Origin: UBA7312 sp002715345
GTDB taxonomy: Bacteria; Bacteroidota; Bacteroidia; Flavobacteriales; UBA7312
Assembly: GCA_964009845.1 (NCBI GenBank)
Contig: CAXGIQ010000003.1
Coordinates: forward strand, 1-39,071
Direction of reading: 5' to 3'
DNA length: 39,071 nt
The notes under the pieces were generated by a model. That model made no database searches and was not told where the DNA came from. It saw only the letters and a list, made by a program, of their open reading frames with translations. Both the position numbers and the translations under genes were made by a program. Every line of letters begins with the position of its first letter. The first letter of the stretch is position 1. Shown piece after piece: positions 8,106-16,614 of this stretch.

Positions 8106-8580
8106 CTATTTTAATTGTTTTTTGAGTTGTTCTGTTATTTGAAAAACAGCTGGGCAAACACTTACATTTTTTTCGGTGAGCTTAAGTAGTTGGTGTTGCT
8201 TCATACGATCTGTATGTGGATATTCTCTGCATGCTTTTGGTCGCACTTCGTAAATAGAACAGTAGTTGTCAGTGCTTAAAAAAGTGCAAGGGACAGATTG
8301 TAAAACATAATCATTGTCTACATCAATTCGCAAATATTTCTCAGTAAATTCCGAGGGTTTCATTCGCAGATGTTTGGCTATTCTGCTAATGTCTTTATCG
8401 GTAAAAAGAAGGCCTGTTGTGCTACAGCAGTTAGCGCACTTCAAACAATCTATACAAGAAAATTCTCTTCATGTATTGCATGAATATACTTGTCCAGCAC
8501 CTTTGGCCTCACTTTTTTGATTTGCTTGAAGAATTTAGCATTCTCCTTTTTAACTCTTTGGCTATCCAGTTGGTATTATT
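8106..8580 (-). pseudogene. YkgJ-family cysteine-cluster protein, two frameshifts and no ATG
   Basis: The C-terminal 112 codons (8444 down to 8106) are intact and match the YkgJ/CxxCxxCC family of putative metal or Fe-S cluster proteins: KCANCC, then SVPCTFL, NYCSIY, RPKACREYPHTD and VSVCPA. That frame has no ATG, only a TTG at 8444. The missing N-terminus is found in two other frames: NWIAKELK (about 8570-8549), then ENAKFFKQIKKVRPKVLDKY and IHAIHEENF, which should join FSCIDCLKCANCC. Restoring one base in the T-run at 8547-8551 and one in the A-run at 8459-8462 rebuilds a normal protein of about 155 residues. No in-frame ATG remains before the upstream stop at 8581-8583. This is either real decay or two homopolymer sequencing errors. 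Confidence 0.75.
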
Positions 8581-8593
8581 TTAAATCCACTGT

Positions 8594-9793
8594 TTATAGT
8601 GTTCTTCCTGGATAAACTTTCAAAGCCTCCTCTAAACATTTAACTGCCTTTTGCAATGATTCTTTGTTCAGAACATACGCAATTCGAACTTGCTTAGTTC
8701 CTGTGTTTGGGGTAGAATAAAATCCTGCAGCTGGCGCTACCATAATGGTTGCCCCTTCATAAGCGAAATCTTCCAACAGCCATTGTGCAAATTTGTCGGC
8801 ATCATCTACAGGTAGTTCGGCAATACAATAAAAAGCTCCTTTTGGCTTTGGGCAAACTACACCTTCAATTTTATTAAGCCCATCAATCAGTAAATCTCTA
8901 CGATTCACATACTCAGCACTTACTTCTTCAAAATAAGAAATAGGGGTGTTAAGAGCAGCTTCTCCAGCAACCTGTCCGAAAGTAGGAGGGGATAAACGCG
9001 CTTGTGCAAATTTCAAAGCGGTACCCATTACTTCTTGGTTTTTAGAAACGATACACCCTACACGAATTCCACACATAGAGTAACGCTTAGAAGTAGAATC
9101 GATAACAATGGCATTTTTTTCTAAACCTTCCATATTCAATACAGAATGGTGTTGGTTCCCATCATAGCAAAACTCTCGGTACACCTCATCAGCAAATAAG
9201 AATAGATCGTGTTTAATAACAATGTCTTTAAGTGTTTCTAATTCTTCTTTAGAATATAAATAGCCTGTTGGATTTCCAGGATTACAAATTAGAATAGCTT
9301 TTGTTTTTGGAGTGATTAGTTTTTCAAACTCTTCAATAGCAGGTAGTGCAAATCCATTGTTGATGTTGGTGGCAATAGGTTTAACAGTAATTCCAGCTGA
9401 AATAGAAAATCCGTTGTAATTGGCATAAAACGGTTCAGGAATGATGATTTCATCACCTGGATCTAAACAACTATTCAAACCAAACAAAAGTGCTTCTGAC
9501 CCACCTGTGGTTACCATGATATTCTCATGGTTAATGTCAATACCTAAATTTTGATAGTATGAAGCGAGCCCTTTGCGATAGCTTTCGAAACCACCGGAAT
9601 GGCTATATTCAACAACCTTATCGCTAAAATTATGAATAGCTTCTAATGCTACTTCAGGTGTTTTAATGTCTGGTTGACCAATATTGAGGTGAAAAACAGT
9701 TTTGCCTTCTTTTTTAGCTGCTTCAGCAAACGGCACCAATTTACGAATTGGTGATTCTGGCATTCGTATCCCTTTGTTTGATATTCTTGGCAT
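8594..9793 (-). CDS. Class I/II PLP-dependent aminotransferase (aspartate aminotransferase-like)
   Basis: A 399-aa cytoplasmic fold-type I aminotransferase. Landmarks are NIGQPDIKTP near 37, NPGNPTG at 171-177, ADEVYREF at 201-208 and the PLP lysine K236 in DSTSKRYSMCGIRVG. The substrate carboxylate-binding region near the C-terminus contains KQVRIAYVLN. It transfers amino groups between an amino acid and 2-oxoglutarate; the specific substrate cannot be told from sequence alone. The gene is preceded by the DUF1573 terminator, so it probably has its own promoter in the short gap at 9794-9809 or relies on read-through. The decayed YkgJ gene follows about 14 nt downstream. Confidence 0.92.
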   Translation of the reverse strand: MPRISNKGIRMPESPIRKLVPFAEAAKKEGKTVFHLNIGQPDIKTPEVALEAIHNFSDKVVEYSHSGGFESYRKGLASYYQNLGIDINHENIMVTTGGSEALLFGLNSCLDPGDEIIIPEPFYANYNGFSISAGITVKPIATNINNGFALPAIEEFEKLITPKTKAILICNPGNPTGYLYSKEELETLKDIVIKHDLFLFADEVYREFCYDGNQHHSVLNMEGLEKNAIVIDSTSKRYSMCGIRVGCIVSKNQEVMGTALKFAQARLSPPTFGQVAGEAALNTPISYFEEVSAEYVNRRDLLIDGLNKIEGVVCPKPKGAFYCIAELPVDDADKFAQWLLEDFAYEGATIMVAPAAGFYSTPNTGTKQVRIAYVLNKESLQKAVKCLEEALKVYPGRTL

Positions 9794-9810
9794 AATGATT
9801 TAGTTTGATA

Positions 9811-9837
9811 AAAAAACACCCCCAATTTTGGGGGTGT
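9811..9837 (-). terminator. Rho-independent terminator of the DUF1573 gene
   Basis: An 8-bp GC-rich stem (ACACCCCC at 9816-9823 paired with GGGGGTGT at 9830-9837, AATTTT loop) is followed on the minus strand by a run of T (plus-strand A-run 9811-9816). It lies downstream of the DUF1573 gene and upstream of the aminotransferase. Confidence 0.88.
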
Positions 9838-9862
9838 AAAGGTCGTAAAAAACGATTAATTT

Positions 9863-10303
9863 TTAGTTAACTTCAACAGGAGATCCTGTTTTAGGTTTGC
9901 TAGGAGCAACAGGCGCTTCAGCTGGCTTATTTATTTCACCTTTAATAGTTAAGATTTTACTTTTCTCTGCAGTATTGGTAGAGAGAGTGATCGTTTTAGT
10001 GAATTTTCCAACTCTTTTAGTGTCATACTTTACACCTATAGTGCCACTTGCACCTGGAGCAATAGGTTCTTTTGGCCAAGTAGGAACTGTACATCCACAA
10101 GATCCTCTAGCGTTTGATATAATTAAAGGTGCATCTCCAGTATTAGTAAATACAAACGCTCTAGCTCCATCGGCTTTATGCTCTATTGTTCCATAATCCA
10201 TTACCGTAGATTCAAAAGTCATTTGAGGACCTCCTGTAGTTTCTTGCGCTTGTGTTGTAACAGCGCCAATCATCAATGCAATTGCAAGTATTACTTTCTT
10301 CAT
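9863..10303 (-). CDS. DUF1573 domain-containing exported protein
   Basis: A 146-aa protein with a clear signal peptide (MKKVILAIALMIGAVTTQAQ). The mature part is one immunoglobulin-like DUF1573 domain: FESTVMDYGTIEHKADG, FVFTNTGDAPLIISNARGSC, GCTVPTWPKEPIAPG and VGKFTKTITLSTNT. The C-terminus is short and rich in Pro, Lys and Ala. It is expected in the periplasm or on the cell surface; the family's function is not established. It appears to be monocistronic, with a good upstream promoter match (10340-10370) and a strong terminator (9811-9837). Confidence 0.9.
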   Translation of the reverse strand: MKKVILAIALMIGAVTTQAQETTGGPQMTFESTVMDYGTIEHKADGARAFVFTNTGDAPLIISNARGSCGCTVPTWPKEPIAPGASGTIGVKYDTKRVGKFTKTITLSTNTAEKSKILTIKGEINKPAEAPVAPSKPKTGSPVEVN

Positions 10304-10339
10304 TGTCTTAAATCATTATTAATTTTTCAATAAGAACAA

Positions 10340-10370
10340 CAAATGTAGCAATTTATTGTTTGCCATTCAA
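10340..10370 (-). promoter_or_regulatory. Bacteroidota-type promoter of the DUF1573 gene
   Basis: On the minus strand, TTG (plus 10368-10370) is followed after 20 nt by TACATTTG (plus 10340-10347), matching the flavobacterial TTG-N17-23-TAnnTTTG consensus. The expected transcript start is about 30 nt before the ATG. Confidence 0.6.
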
Positions 10371-10408
10371 TTGCTGATTTATATGGAATGTTATTAGGGG
10401 TAAATTAG

Positions 10409-10416
10409 TAAATTTG
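10409..10416 (+). promoter_or_regulatory. Putative -7 element for valS
   Basis: TAAATTTG matches the TAnnTTTG -7 consensus and lies 29 nt before the valS ATG. No TTG is seen at the right upstream distance, so the match is partial. Confidence 0.4.
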
Positions 10417-10445
10417 CCTCTTGATTTTTAATTGAACAATTTGCA

Positions 10446-13055
10446 ATGAGCATTGCTAAAACATACGAACCAAAGAAAGTAGAAGATAAGTGGTATTCGC
10501 ATTGGATGGAAAAAGGATATTTTCATTCTACTCCAGACGAACGAGAGCCTTATACCATTGTAATACCTCCTCCTAATGTAACAGGAGTGTTACATATGGG
10601 TCATATGCTGAATAATACTTTGCAGGATGTATTGATTCGTAGAGCTCGTATGCAAGGGTTCAATGCTTGTTGGGTTCCTGGAACGGATCATGCATCTATT
10701 GCTACAGAAGCTAAGGTGGTGCAAAAATTAGCCAAAGAAGGAATTGATAAATCTTCTTTATCTAGAGATGAGTTTTTACAACATGCTTGGGAATGGAAAG
10801 AGAAGCATGGAGGAATTATACTAGAACAGCTTAAGAAGTTAGGAGCTTCTTGCGATTGGGAACGCACTAAGTTCACTATGGATAAGGATATGAGTGCTGC
10901 TGTTATCAATGTGTTTGTGGACCTTCATCAAAAGGGACTTATCTATAGAGGTGTTCGAATGGTAAATTGGGATCCTTCTGCACAAACAGCACTTTCTGAT
11001 GAGGAGGTAACCCATAAGGAAGTGAATTCTAAATTATACCATATTGCTTATGATATTGAAGGTAGCGATGAAAAACTAACAATTGCTACTACTCGTCCAG
11101 AAACTATTTTAGGAGACTCTGCAATCTGTGTGAACCCAAATGACGAACGATATAAACACTTGAAAGGAGTAAAAGCCATTGTTCCGCTAATCGGTCGAAG
11201 CATACCAGTTATTTTTGATGAGTATGTAGATATGGAATTTGGTACTGGAGCCTTGAAGATTACTCCTGCTCATGATATAAACGATTATCAACTAGGGGAT
11301 AAGCACTCATTAGAAACCATTGATATTTTAAATGATGATGGAACACTTGGTGAAGCGGCTCAACTTTATGTGGGACAAGATCGATTTGAGGTAAGAAAAC
11401 AAATTGCCAAGGACTTAGATGCAAAAGGGTATTTAGTAAAAACGGAAGATTACCAAAATAAAGTTGGTTTTTCTGAAAGAACAGATGCTGTTATTGAACC
11501 AAAGCTATCTATGCAATGGTTTTTCAAAATGGAAGAATTTTCTAGGCCTGCTTTGGATAGTGTGATGAATGACAACATTCATTTTCATCCAGCTAAGTTT
11601 AAAAATACTTACCGCCATTGGATGGAAAACATCAAGGATTGGTGTGTTTCTCGTCAGCTTTGGTGGGGACAGCGTATACCTGCCTATTTCTATGATGGAA
11701 ATAAGTATGTAGTAGCAGAAACAGTAGCAGAAGCATTGAAGCTAGCTCAAGCAGAAAAACCAGGTGTAAGCATGGAAGATTTGCGACAAGATGAGGACGT
11801 GTTAGATACTTGGTTTTCTTCTTGGTTGTGGCCTATCTCTGTTTTTGATGGTATTAAAAACCCTGACAATGAAGAAATAAATTACTACTATCCAACCAAT
11901 GATTTAGTAACAGCGCCAGAAATTTTATTTTTCTGGGTAGCGCGTATGATCATGGCCGGTTATGAGTATAAAGAAGATATGCCTTTTAAGAATGTATATT
12001 TAACAGGTATAGTACGCGATAAGCAAGGGCGTAAAATGTCCAAATCTTTAGGAAACTCACCAGACCCTATAGAGCTAATGGAGAAATACGGAGCAGATGG
12101 TGTGCGTGTTGGAATGTTGCTTTGTTCACCTGCAGGAAACGATTTACCTTTTGATGAAGGCCTGTGTGAACAAGGAAGGAATTTCTCGAATAAAATTTGG
12201 AATGCATTTCGTTTAATAAAAGGATGGGAGGCAGTAGACATAGCACAACCAGAGTCGGCAAAAGTGGCCATTGAGTGGTTTCAACAAAAACTGAATAAAA
12301 CCATTATAGAGATAGATGCTTCTTACAGTCAATATAGAATATCGGAAGCATTGATGAGTACCTATAAATTAGTGTGGGATGATTTCTGCTCTTGGTATTT
12401 AGAAATGGTAAAGCCGGCTTATCAAAAGCCAATAGACCAAGCAACTTTGACTGCGACTATTGAGTTTTTGGAAGATTTGCTAATACTACTTCACCCATTC
12501 ATGCCATTTTTAACAGAAGAGGTGTGGCATGCTATTAAAGAAAGAACAGATGACATTATTGTAGCTAGTTGGCCACAGACCAATACCATCAACAATCAAG
12601 TATTAACAGATTTTGAAGTAGCTGCTGAGGTTATTTCTGGAATTAGAAATATTCGAAAACAAAAGAATATTGCCAACAAGGAAGTGCTTGATTTTTCTGT
12701 AAAAACAAATGTCTCATTAAATACTGCTTTCGATTCGGTTATCGCTAAGCTAGGTAACCTTTCTAGCATTAATTATGTAGATGAAAAAGTAGAAGGAGCT
12801 TTCTCTTTCTTGGTAAAATCCAATGAGTATTTTATTCCTTTAGGAGCCATTATTGATGTAGAAGCAGAGCTAGATAAACTACAAAAAGAATTGGATTACA
12901 CCAAAGGGTTTTTAAAATCGGTAGAAGGGAAGTTAAAAAACGAAAGATTTGTAAACAATGCACCAGAGCAAGTTGTTGCTGTAGAGCGCAAAAAACAAGC
13001 CGATGCACTATCTAAAATTACTGTTTTAGAAGAGCAGATATCTGCCTTAAGTTAA
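10446..13055 (+). CDS. valS: Valyl-tRNA synthetase
   Basis: Class I aminoacyl-tRNA synthetase (869 aa) that charges tRNA-Val. The HIGH-type signature is HMGH (50-53) within PPPNVTGVLHMGHMLN, and the KMSKS loop is at 530-534 (GRKMSKSLGNSPDP). An editing (CP1) domain sits between them, with TTRPETILGDSAICVNP. The anticodon-binding region is followed by the C-terminal coiled-coil arm characteristic of ValRS (about 805-869, rich in Glu/Lys/Leu heptads). Length is normal. It overlaps the next gene by 1 nt (TAATG), so the outer-membrane DUF481-like gene is probably translated by re-initiation. Confidence 0.98.
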   Translation: MSIAKTYEPKKVEDKWYSHWMEKGYFHSTPDEREPYTIVIPPPNVTGVLHMGHMLNNTLQDVLIRRARMQGFNACWVPGTDHASIATEAKVVQKLAKEGIDKSSLSRDEFLQHAWEWKEKHGGIILEQLKKLGASCDWERTKFTMDKDMSAAVINVFVDLHQKGLIYRGVRMVNWDPSAQTALSDEEVTHKEVNSKLYHIAYDIEGSDEKLTIATTRPETILGDSAICVNPNDERYKHLKGVKAIVPLIGRSIPVIFDEYVDMEFGTGALKITPAHDINDYQLGDKHSLETIDILNDDGTLGEAAQLYVGQDRFEVRKQIAKDLDAKGYLVKTEDYQNKVGFSERTDAVIEPKLSMQWFFKMEEFSRPALDSVMNDNIHFHPAKFKNTYRHWMENIKDWCVSRQLWWGQRIPAYFYDGNKYVVAETVAEALKLAQAEKPGVSMEDLRQDEDVLDTWFSSWLWPISVFDGIKNPDNEEINYYYPTNDLVTAPEILFFWVARMIMAGYEYKEDMPFKNVYLTGIVRDKQGRKMSKSLGNSPDPIELMEKYGADGVRVGMLLCSPAGNDLPFDEGLCEQGRNFSNKIWNAFRLIKGWEAVDIAQPESAKVAIEWFQQKLNKTIIEIDASYSQYRISEALMSTYKLVWDDFCSWYLEMVKPAYQKPIDQATLTATIEFLEDLLILLHPFMPFLTEEVWHAIKERTDDIIVASWPQTNTINNQVLTDFEVAAEVISGIRNIRKQKNIANKEVLDFSVKTNVSLNTAFDSVIAKLGNLSSINYVDEKVEGAFSFLVKSNEYFIPLGAIIDVEAELDKLQKELDYTKGFLKSVEGKLKNERFVNNAPEQVVAVERKKQADALSKITVLEEQISALS

Positions 13056-13792
13056 TGCGAAATGTACTCTTGTTTATATTATTGCCATTTTGTTCCTTCG
13101 GACAAATAATCAATGTAGAAAACAAGCGTTTGTCTGATGATAAGGATGGTTTTGTAGGGACTTTTGATTTAGGTTTAAATCTCATTAAAAACACAGCTCA
13201 AATATTGCAGTTTAACAACAATGTACACTTGCAATACAGTAAAGAGAATCATACTTATTTGTTGCTGAATGATATTTCTTTTGTGCAAAAAGAAGGAGAG
13301 GAAGATTGGCTGAATAAAGGGTATCAGCATGTTAGATACATCTATCAACATAAGAAGCTAGGATTTGAAGGCTTTATACAGCACCAATATGATAAAGCGC
13401 AAAAGATACAGTATAGGGTGTTATCAGGTGTGGGTGCTCGTTGGCAATTGGTTAAAAATGATTCCTTGCAGTTTGCGATGGGATTTTCTACCATGAATGA
13501 GTATGAAAATCCTGTAGATGCAGATTCTTTTGTGCAAATTCGGTTGAACCACTATCTTAGTTTTGCTTTTCAGGTTAATGAGAATATTAGCCTAAGTACT
13601 ACGAATTATTACCAACCCCTTTTAACCACTTGGAGCGACTATAGAATGAGCTCGCAAACAGCTTTGAAATTAGTTCTTAACAAACAATTTGAGTTTAAAA
13701 TAGCAGGTAATGTTACTTATGATAGTAAACCTGCGGAATCAGTGCCACTACTCAATTACCATGTTGTAAATGGAGTATCTTATATATTTTAA
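13055..13792 (+). CDS. DUF481-like outer-membrane beta-barrel protein
   Basis: A 245-aa protein with a signal peptide ending at about FGQ (residue 17). The mature part resembles DUF481 proteins (salt-stress-type beta barrels): strand-like segments include FVGTFDLGLNLIKNT, RVLSGVGARWQLVKNDSL and SLSTTNYYQPLLTTWSDYRM, ending with a terminal aromatic (VVNGVSYIF), as in outer-membrane barrels. It overlaps the end of valS by 1 nt and is closed by the terminator just after its stop. Linkage to valS is probably incidental. The family call is moderately confident; function is unknown. Confidence 0.75.
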   Translation: MRNVLLFILLPFCSFGQIINVENKRLSDDKDGFVGTFDLGLNLIKNTAQILQFNNNVHLQYSKENHTYLLLNDISFVQKEGEEDWLNKGYQHVRYIYQHKKLGFEGFIQHQYDKAQKIQYRVLSGVGARWQLVKNDSLQFAMGFSTMNEYENPVDADSFVQIRLNHYLSFAFQVNENISLSTTNYYQPLLTTWSDYRMSSQTALKLVLNKQFEFKIAGNVTYDSKPAESVPLLNYHVVNGVSYIF

Positions 13793-13797
13793 AAAGC

Positions 13798-13824
13798 AAG
13801 CACCGATTTATTCGGGCTTTTTTT
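13798..13824 (+). terminator. Rho-independent terminator after the valS-DUF481 unit
   Basis: The stem AAGC-(A bulge)-CCGA (13798-13806) pairs with TCGGGCTT (13812-13819) around a TTTAT loop and is followed by T7. An A-run at 13790-13795 could give weaker termination of the convergent T9SS gene on the other strand. Confidence 0.75.
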
Positions 13825-16588
13825 ATTGTACTATTAGTTTTTGAGTATACTGTTCTTGTTTGCTAGTAAGTATGATGTAGTAAATGCCTTTAGGCCAATT
13901 ACTATTGTCTATTTGTGTTTGTTGGTTTTGTGTTTTTTGTTCCCACACAATTTTACCCATAGCATCCGCAACTATTAGAGTGTGTATGTCTTTATTTTCC
14001 CACTTGACAGTTGTGTAGCTAGTAGATGGGTTCGGATAAACACTAAAAAACTGTTGGTTGGGTAACTCTGTAATACTTGTTGGGTATATGTCATTTAAAC
14101 TGCTAATAGTAGCTGAGTATATGCCTGTTCCATGTGTTCCTACAAGAAGTTTGCCATCCGCTTCTCTAAATTGGATATTTTCTATCACTACATTGCCAAT
14201 TTCTTGTGTCCCAATTTGTGTCCATTTAGTGGTTTCTTGCATGCTAATTCCAGAATATGGATCTAGTTCACTGGTAGCGTAAAGTCCTGTTGATGTTCCT
14301 ACAATATATAAGGTTTCTCCACTGGCAAGATGAGCTATTGCAGCTGTTCTGCATGAAGGACCATCGCCTGTTCCGGTATAAAAACCTGATGCATTGGGTT
14401 CTTCTAAGTTTCCTGAGATATTACCCCAAGTACTTCCGTTGTCTGAGGAGAAGAACAAGCTGTTTTTATTATAGTTGGAGAATACCACAATTACATTGCT
14501 TGCATCTTGTGGGTCTATACAAATTCCTGTTACATATCCACCGCTAGGAAATCCATTATCTGTTACTTCTACATGACCTGGGTTTCCTTCATGTGCATTA
14601 TATATTCTAAACAATCGTCCATCATCTGTTCCATAGTAAACAGTGTTAGCAGGCACTGTTGATACAGCTACTGCGGTGATATTGTCATTGTAAGCTAAAG
14701 AATCTGCAAATGCCTCCCATCCAAAATCACTTCTTTCGTGCGAATTCTTATATGGGAAATTTCCAGCATCATTGTTTCTCCACAATACATTTCCTTCTGG
14801 AAAATAAAGAATGTTATCGTTATTTGGATCCATGGCTAAATAGTTGATAAATCCGTAGTCGAAAGTATCTGCGCTTAAAGGATCCATCCTGTTATAAGCT
14901 TGTATTTCTCCAGTATTGTTTAGTTGCATTTTATACAATACTCCTCTTTGTATTTGGATATAAAAATCTTCTTTGTTGTCAGCAATAGCACTATAAGAGC
15001 CATCACCATTGAAAGGCATAGTCCAATCGGCTGTGTTGTCTTCACTAAATGTTACAAAATTTCCGTTATCTTGGAATCCTCCTAAAATTAAGGGGTCATT
15101 AGCTTCTTTACTCATTGTTACAGCGTACAATTGAGTAGTTTGGTATCCATTATTTAGTCGTTCCCAAACATGTGGTGTTGCCTTGCAATCGTTCGATTTA
15201 TAAACCCCTCCGTCCGTTGCGCTTAAAATAACATCTGGATTGGATGGTAAAAACAATAAATCATGTTGGTCTGGGTGGTGTGTGTCATATATGTCCCAAT
15301 TTCCATTTCCGTGTGCCGATCCCTCAAAGTATCCTCCTATTTGAGTGATGTTAGAATCAGAAGTGAATCCATCTGTTGACCTCCATAGATTTGTTCCTCC
15401 AATAAAGACAATATTTGGTTCGTCTGGTTTTACTTTTACTAATAAATCGTATCCTCCTTGTGCATTAAAATTGTCAAATGGAAGCCCACCTGCTGGAATA
15501 TTTTCATGTAATGCTTCCCAAGTTCCACAAGTGTCAGATCCATCACCACAAATGTAGGTGTATTTCCAAAAGGATGTCCAAGTGTCACCATTGAAAAATA
15601 CTTCTGAATACTGTCCATATCCTTCGGTTTCAGAAGTTAAAAAGTAAACTTCATTTTCGTTTGATGGGTTAATACCAATGGCAGTTCTTCCGTATACAGT
15701 AGGGAAGTCATCTGGTATAATATTAGTCCAATCTGTTCCGTTGTCCGATCTCCATATACCTTTATCTGTTCCATCAGAGCTCAATGTAGCATAAACTACT
15801 CCTTCGGTGGTAACTTCTACATTGTTGTAATATGCGCTACCGCCACCTAATTGCATTTCCCAAGAGCTTCCTCCATCTATAGAACGGTGGATAGATCCAT
15901 AAATAGCAGCATATAACTCATCTTCCTCAGAATTAGAGGGGTCTAAAGCTATATTCCATACAAAGTCCCAAGGGTTAAACGCTCCTGCAGCTAAATTGTC
16001 GGCTGTAAAAGGAATAGAATCCCAACTAACTCCACCATCTGTCGATTTGTAAATTCCATTTCCATCAAAGTATGCGTCACCTCCACCAGCAGAAGAGCCA
16101 GTTAACTCACCAGTTCCGTGATACCATATATGTTCTTTTCCAGCTCTAGTGTCCTGATCAATACAGGTAACATTGTGTAGCTGAAAAGGGTTTGTCATTT
16201 TCTCCCAACTTTCCCCTTGATTAGTAGAGCGCCACACTCCTCCTGAAGCACCTCCAGCGAGTAAAATGTTCTCATCGGTGCAGTCAAATGCCAAAGCTCT
16301 AGTTCTACCTCCGACATTATAAGGTCCTTCTGCACGCCATTCAAGACTTGAATTGTTTATATCGTTGGGTAAGCTTTGAGCAAACTTTAATTCTCGGCTA
16401 TGTATATTGTTTGGTACTTTTCCTGTACTTGGATCTAATAATCTTTTAGCATCCCAAGACTTTCTTCCACCCGGCGCTTCACCTGGTTTTCTAAATCCAT
16501 CATGAAAATTCATCTCTTGACTTGGTGATACTAGAATAAGGGCGATTGCTGTGATATTAGCTGCTAATAAAAAATATAACTTCTTCAT
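13823..16588 (-). CDS. T9SS-secreted BNR/sortilin (VPS10)-like beta-propeller protein
   Basis: A 921-aa secreted protein. An N-terminal signal anchor/peptide (about 1-20) precedes BNR/Asp-box repeats of the S-x-D/N-x-G-x-x-W type: STNQGESW (121-128), STDGGVSW (182-189), SIDGGSSW (236-243), SDNGTDW (281-287) and SSDNGSTW further on. These indicate one or more sialidase/VPS10-type propellers, but no sialidase arginine triad is evident, so an enzyme activity is not claimed. The last 80 or so residues form a type A T9SS sorting domain (FFSVYPNPSTSYTTVKW, then WPKGIYYIILTSKQE, KLIVQ), directing outer-membrane export and surface attachment or release. It lies 26 nt downstream of hemY. Ligand and role are unknown. 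Confidence 0.85.
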   Translation of the reverse strand: MKKLYFLLAANITAIALILVSPSQEMNFHDGFRKPGEAPGGRKSWDAKRLLDPSTGKVPNNIHSRELKFAQSLPNDINNSSLEWRAEGPYNVGGRTRALAFDCTDENILLAGGASGGVWRSTNQGESWEKMTNPFQLHNVTCIDQDTRAGKEHIWYHGTGELTGSSAGGGDAYFDGNGIYKSTDGGVSWDSIPFTADNLAAGAFNPWDFVWNIALDPSNSEEDELYAAIYGSIHRSIDGGSSWEMQLGGGSAYYNNVEVTTEGVVYATLSSDGTDKGIWRSDNGTDWTNIIPDDFPTVYGRTAIGINPSNENEVYFLTSETEGYGQYSEVFFNGDTWTSFWKYTYICGDGSDTCGTWEALHENIPAGGLPFDNFNAQGGYDLLVKVKPDEPNIVFIGGTNLWRSTDGFTSDSNITQIGGYFEGSAHGNGNWDIYDTHHPDQHDLLFLPSNPDVILSATDGGVYKSNDCKATPHVWERLNNGYQTTQLYAVTMSKEANDPLILGGFQDNGNFVTFSEDNTADWTMPFNGDGSYSAIADNKEDFYIQIQRGVLYKMQLNNTGEIQAYNRMDPLSADTFDYGFINYLAMDPNNDNILYFPEGNVLWRNNDAGNFPYKNSHERSDFGWEAFADSLAYNDNITAVAVSTVPANTVYYGTDDGRLFRIYNAHEGNPGHVEVTDNGFPSGGYVTGICIDPQDASNVIVVFSNYNKNSLFFSSDNGSTWGNISGNLEEPNASGFYTGTGDGPSCRTAAIAHLASGETLYIVGTSTGLYATSELDPYSGISMQETTKWTQIGTQEIGNVVIENIQFREADGKLLVGTHGTGIYSATISSLNDIYPTSITELPNQQFFSVYPNPSTSYTTVKWENKDIHTLIVADAMGKIVWEQKTQNQQTQIDNSNWPKGIYYIILTSKQEQYTQKLIVQ

Positions 16589-16614
16589 ATTGTTTTTAAA
16601 ATAGGAGGTCTAAA

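Noticed and set aside
8106..8580. Programmed ribosomal frameshifting to make the YkgJ protein
   Set aside because: Two separate shifts would be needed, neither site has a classic slippery heptamer with a downstream structure, and there is no ATG; decay or sequencing error is simpler.
9897..10196. 99-aa plus-strand frame
   Set aside because: Antisense to the DUF1573 gene, which has a signal peptide, domain, promoter and terminator.
11960..12271. Overlapping 103- and 64-aa antisense frames in valS
   Set aside because: Both are shadows of the conserved KMSKS region of valS.
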